Shown here one piece after another: positions 31,867-33,382 of a stretch of DNA of 33,382 nucleotides. Under the pieces are notes generated by a model. It had not been told where the DNA came from and ran no database searches. It saw only the letters and a list, made by a program, of their open reading frames with translations. A program made the position numbers and the translations under genes. Source of the DNA: Acinetobacter sp. MB5 (GTDB taxonomy: Bacteria; Pseudomonadota; Gammaproteobacteria; Pseudomonadales; Moraxellaceae); NCBI RefSeq assembly GCF_003261585.1, contig NZ_POVU01000027.1, positions 1 to 33,382 on the forward strand. The letters are read 5' to 3'. Position 1 is the first letter of the stretch. Each line of letters opens with the position of its first letter.

Positions 31867-33382
31867 CTAATCTTCGTCTTCGTTGTTATCCCAATTTTCT
31901 AAAAGAAGGGCTAATTCTGAGTGATCATCGTCACTAAAGTTTTCTAATAAACTGTCTGCTGGAATGTCTACACTGACTTCGCGCTGATCCTCCCCATACC
32001 AAACTTCATAGGCTTGGTTCTCAGGAACATTCATCAGCTTCGCAAAACCATTTTCATCTAATGTGCCTGTAAATTTCTGACCATTCTCAAAAATGACCAA
32101 GTATGGTGCTCCTTTCACTGGTTCTAAAGTTGGCCAATGGTAGTTAAGCTCTAGGAAATTTTTTACTTCGCCTAATACAGGTAAGCTATATGGAACCTTC
32201 TCCCCACCCGTAAACACATGCTGCCCCGCCTTCACCTCAAACTTACTGCCCGTGGTTACAAACACTCCACTGCCGTTAATTTTCATTTGTGAAGTATCAC
32301 TGACCAGTACGATTTCTTTAGAAGCCGTGATGTAAACGCTGTCTTCCGTCGAGGTAATCTGAATGCCCTTACGTGCAATCGCATCCAGTCCGTCATTCTG
32401 GGCCTGTAGTTCTACCTTACCTTTGGCCGCCACCTGCTTAATCCCACCTTGTGCTGCAAACTGACTGATCTTGTTCTGGGCATGGGTGATGAAGTTGTTT
32501 TGGGTACTGAGGTTAATGCTATCGCCTGCCACATGGTTAATCTGGGCATCGGCTGAGAGGTGTATGTTTTCGGCTGTGGATAGTCCAATACTGCTCGGGG
32601 AACTGAGTAAGATTAGTGCCTGTTTGAATTTGGCAACGTCTTTTTCCAGTTGTTCGGCAAACTGTTGTAGCTGTTCTACCGATTCAATCGCATCGGTTTG
32701 CTGGTTTTTGGCGATATCACTTAAAGCTTTGCTGTTGCTGGCTGTGCCTTGCAGTTGTTGTTGGGCAACTTCTGCATTCAGGTGTTGTCCTTCCGCTTGG
32801 TCTTGGGCATAGCTTGACAGCAGTAAGCCTTGTCCCGCGCGTACGGCACCATACTGATCGGTTCTAAGTTCAAAGCCTTCTCCCCGTCCATCACTGCTCG
32901 CCTGTTCTTTGGGATGACTCAGGTTACCCAAATTCAGTTGGGTGGCTCCATGGCTGCTGTGTAATTGGGTGCTGATTTGCCCTGTGGTGTCATCAAAGCG
33001 TAGTTGGTTGAATCCTTCACCATCGACTTCCTGTGAGCGGATGCCACTGAGTTGTTTGGTATCAGGCAATTGTCCTTTAATGTCGAATTTGGTCGGGTTG
33101 CGTTCTGCTTCGTGGATGCGTCCTGTGACGAATGGACGGTCGATGTTGCCATCAAAGAAGTCAATCACCACGATTTCACCAATCCGTGGATGAAAGCGTG
33201 CGCCATAGCCTTCTCCTGCCCATGAGGTCAGCACATCCACCCAAGCCGAGTCGGTGTCGTTGTCATTGGCACCTGCACCGCCATCATGGCTATGGTCATC
33301 GGTTCGGGTAAACAGGAAGCGGACTTTGATGCGTCCCCATGCATCGACATGGATGCTTTCACCTGAAGGGCCGACTACTTTG
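31867..33382 (-). CDS. vgrG: VgrG spike protein, C-terminal part (continues beyond the window)
   Basis: About 504 residues are visible; the frame is open to the right edge ('VVGPSGESIHVDAWGRIKVR'). That start is the gp5-type OB-fold region of VgrG ('HPRIGEIVVIDFFDGNIDRP'). It is followed by the DUF2345-type C-terminal needle region ('ADAQINHVAGDSINLSTQ', 'SVYITASKEIVLVSDTSQMK'). Residues after 'FTGGEKVPYSLPVLGE' form an extension of about 110 residues with a small beta domain ('YLVIFENGQKFTGTLDENGF', transthyretin-like) and an acidic end. This extension probably docks the downstream PoNe-like effector. VgrG forms the puncturing tip of the type VI secretion system. An ATG inside the visible part (33240) is not the start. 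Confidence 0.9.
   Translation of the reverse strand, partial: KVVGPSGESIHVDAWGRIKVRFLFTRTDDHSHDGGAGANDNDTDSAWVDVLTSWAGEGYGARFHPRIGEIVVIDFFDGNIDRPFVTGRIHEAERNPTKFDIKGQLPDTKQLSGIRSQEVDGEGFNQLRFDDTTGQISTQLHSSHGATQLNLGNLSHPKEQASSDGRGEGFELRTDQYGAVRAGQGLLLSSYAQDQAEGQHLNAEVAQQQLQGTASNSKALSDIAKNQQTDAIESVEQLQQFAEQLEKDVAKFKQALILLSSPSSIGLSTAENIHLSADAQINHVAGDSINLSTQNNFITHAQNKISQFAAQGGIKQVAAKGKVELQAQNDGLDAIARKGIQITSTEDSVYITASKEIVLVSDTSQMKINGSGVFVTTGSKFEVKAGQHVFTGGEKVPYSLPVLGEVKNFLELNYHWPTLEPVKGAPYLVIFENGQKFTGTLDENGFAKLMNVPENQAYEVWYGEDQREVSVDIPADSLLENFSDDDHSELALLLENWDNNEDED

Noticed and set aside
32471..32812. Plus-strand 113-codon frame inside vgrG
   Set aside because: The minus frame is clearly VgrG with family motifs; the plus frame has no support.
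1..33382. CRISPR arrays, insertion sequences, tRNA or rRNA genes, attachment repeats
   Set aside because: No regularly spaced repeats, transposase motifs or RNA gene signatures were seen by eye; an attachment site could not be identified with only one end of the element in view.

Overview
The window looks like a chromosomal segment of an Acinetobacter-type gammaproteobacterium. This is an inference from the moderate AT-richness, the style of the VgrG/PoNe-like type VI secretion (T6SS) locus and the character of the prophage. It holds most of a contractile-tail prophage-like element (about 1-29390), nearly all on the minus strand, and abuts an orphan vgrG-effector-immunity locus (29484-33382). 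No rRNA, tRNA or CRISPR array was seen.

Read in the direction of transcription (right to left), the element starts with a large terminase and a tail fibre. A tightly overlapped set of small structural genes follows (26598-24333) and ends in a decayed gene (23935-24336). After a defence-like insertion come the probable major capsid protein, a Ser/Thr-rich protein and its small paralogue, a sheath-like protein and an acidic/basic virion-type protein. After a second insertion come a probable nuclease-domain protein, a possible C4-like RNA, and the baseplate/tail module: membrane protein, gp25-like, J-like, I-like, tube-like, two unknowns and a partial gene at the left edge. Integrase, portal and tape-measure genes were not recognised here and may lie to the left.

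Two probable anti-phage modules interrupt the structural genes at transcription-unit boundaries. One is a two-gene, very AT-rich operon (17361-23734). It encodes a 1615-residue NERD-kinase-kinase-SF1 helicase protein and a 504-residue partner of unknown function, reminiscent of Mokosh-type kinase-helicase defence but without a visible phospholipase-D nuclease. The other is a single-protein MmeI-like (type IIL) restriction-modification enzyme on the opposite strand (8194-11631).

The most unusual regulatory signal is a short repeated motif, consensus near TTTGATTTGGTACTT followed by an A-rich run. It occurs at six intergenic sites ahead of structural transcription units and is usually about 60-70 bases before the start codon. 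Several leaders also hold a terminator-like hairpin whose T-run touches the start codon. Together they suggest a dedicated late-gene control system.

The right end encodes a VgrG spike with a C-terminal extension, a PoNe-like PD-(D/E)XK DNase effector and its PoNi-like immunity protein. It sits immediately upstream of the terminase, so the element and the T6SS locus share a boundary within about 100 bases.
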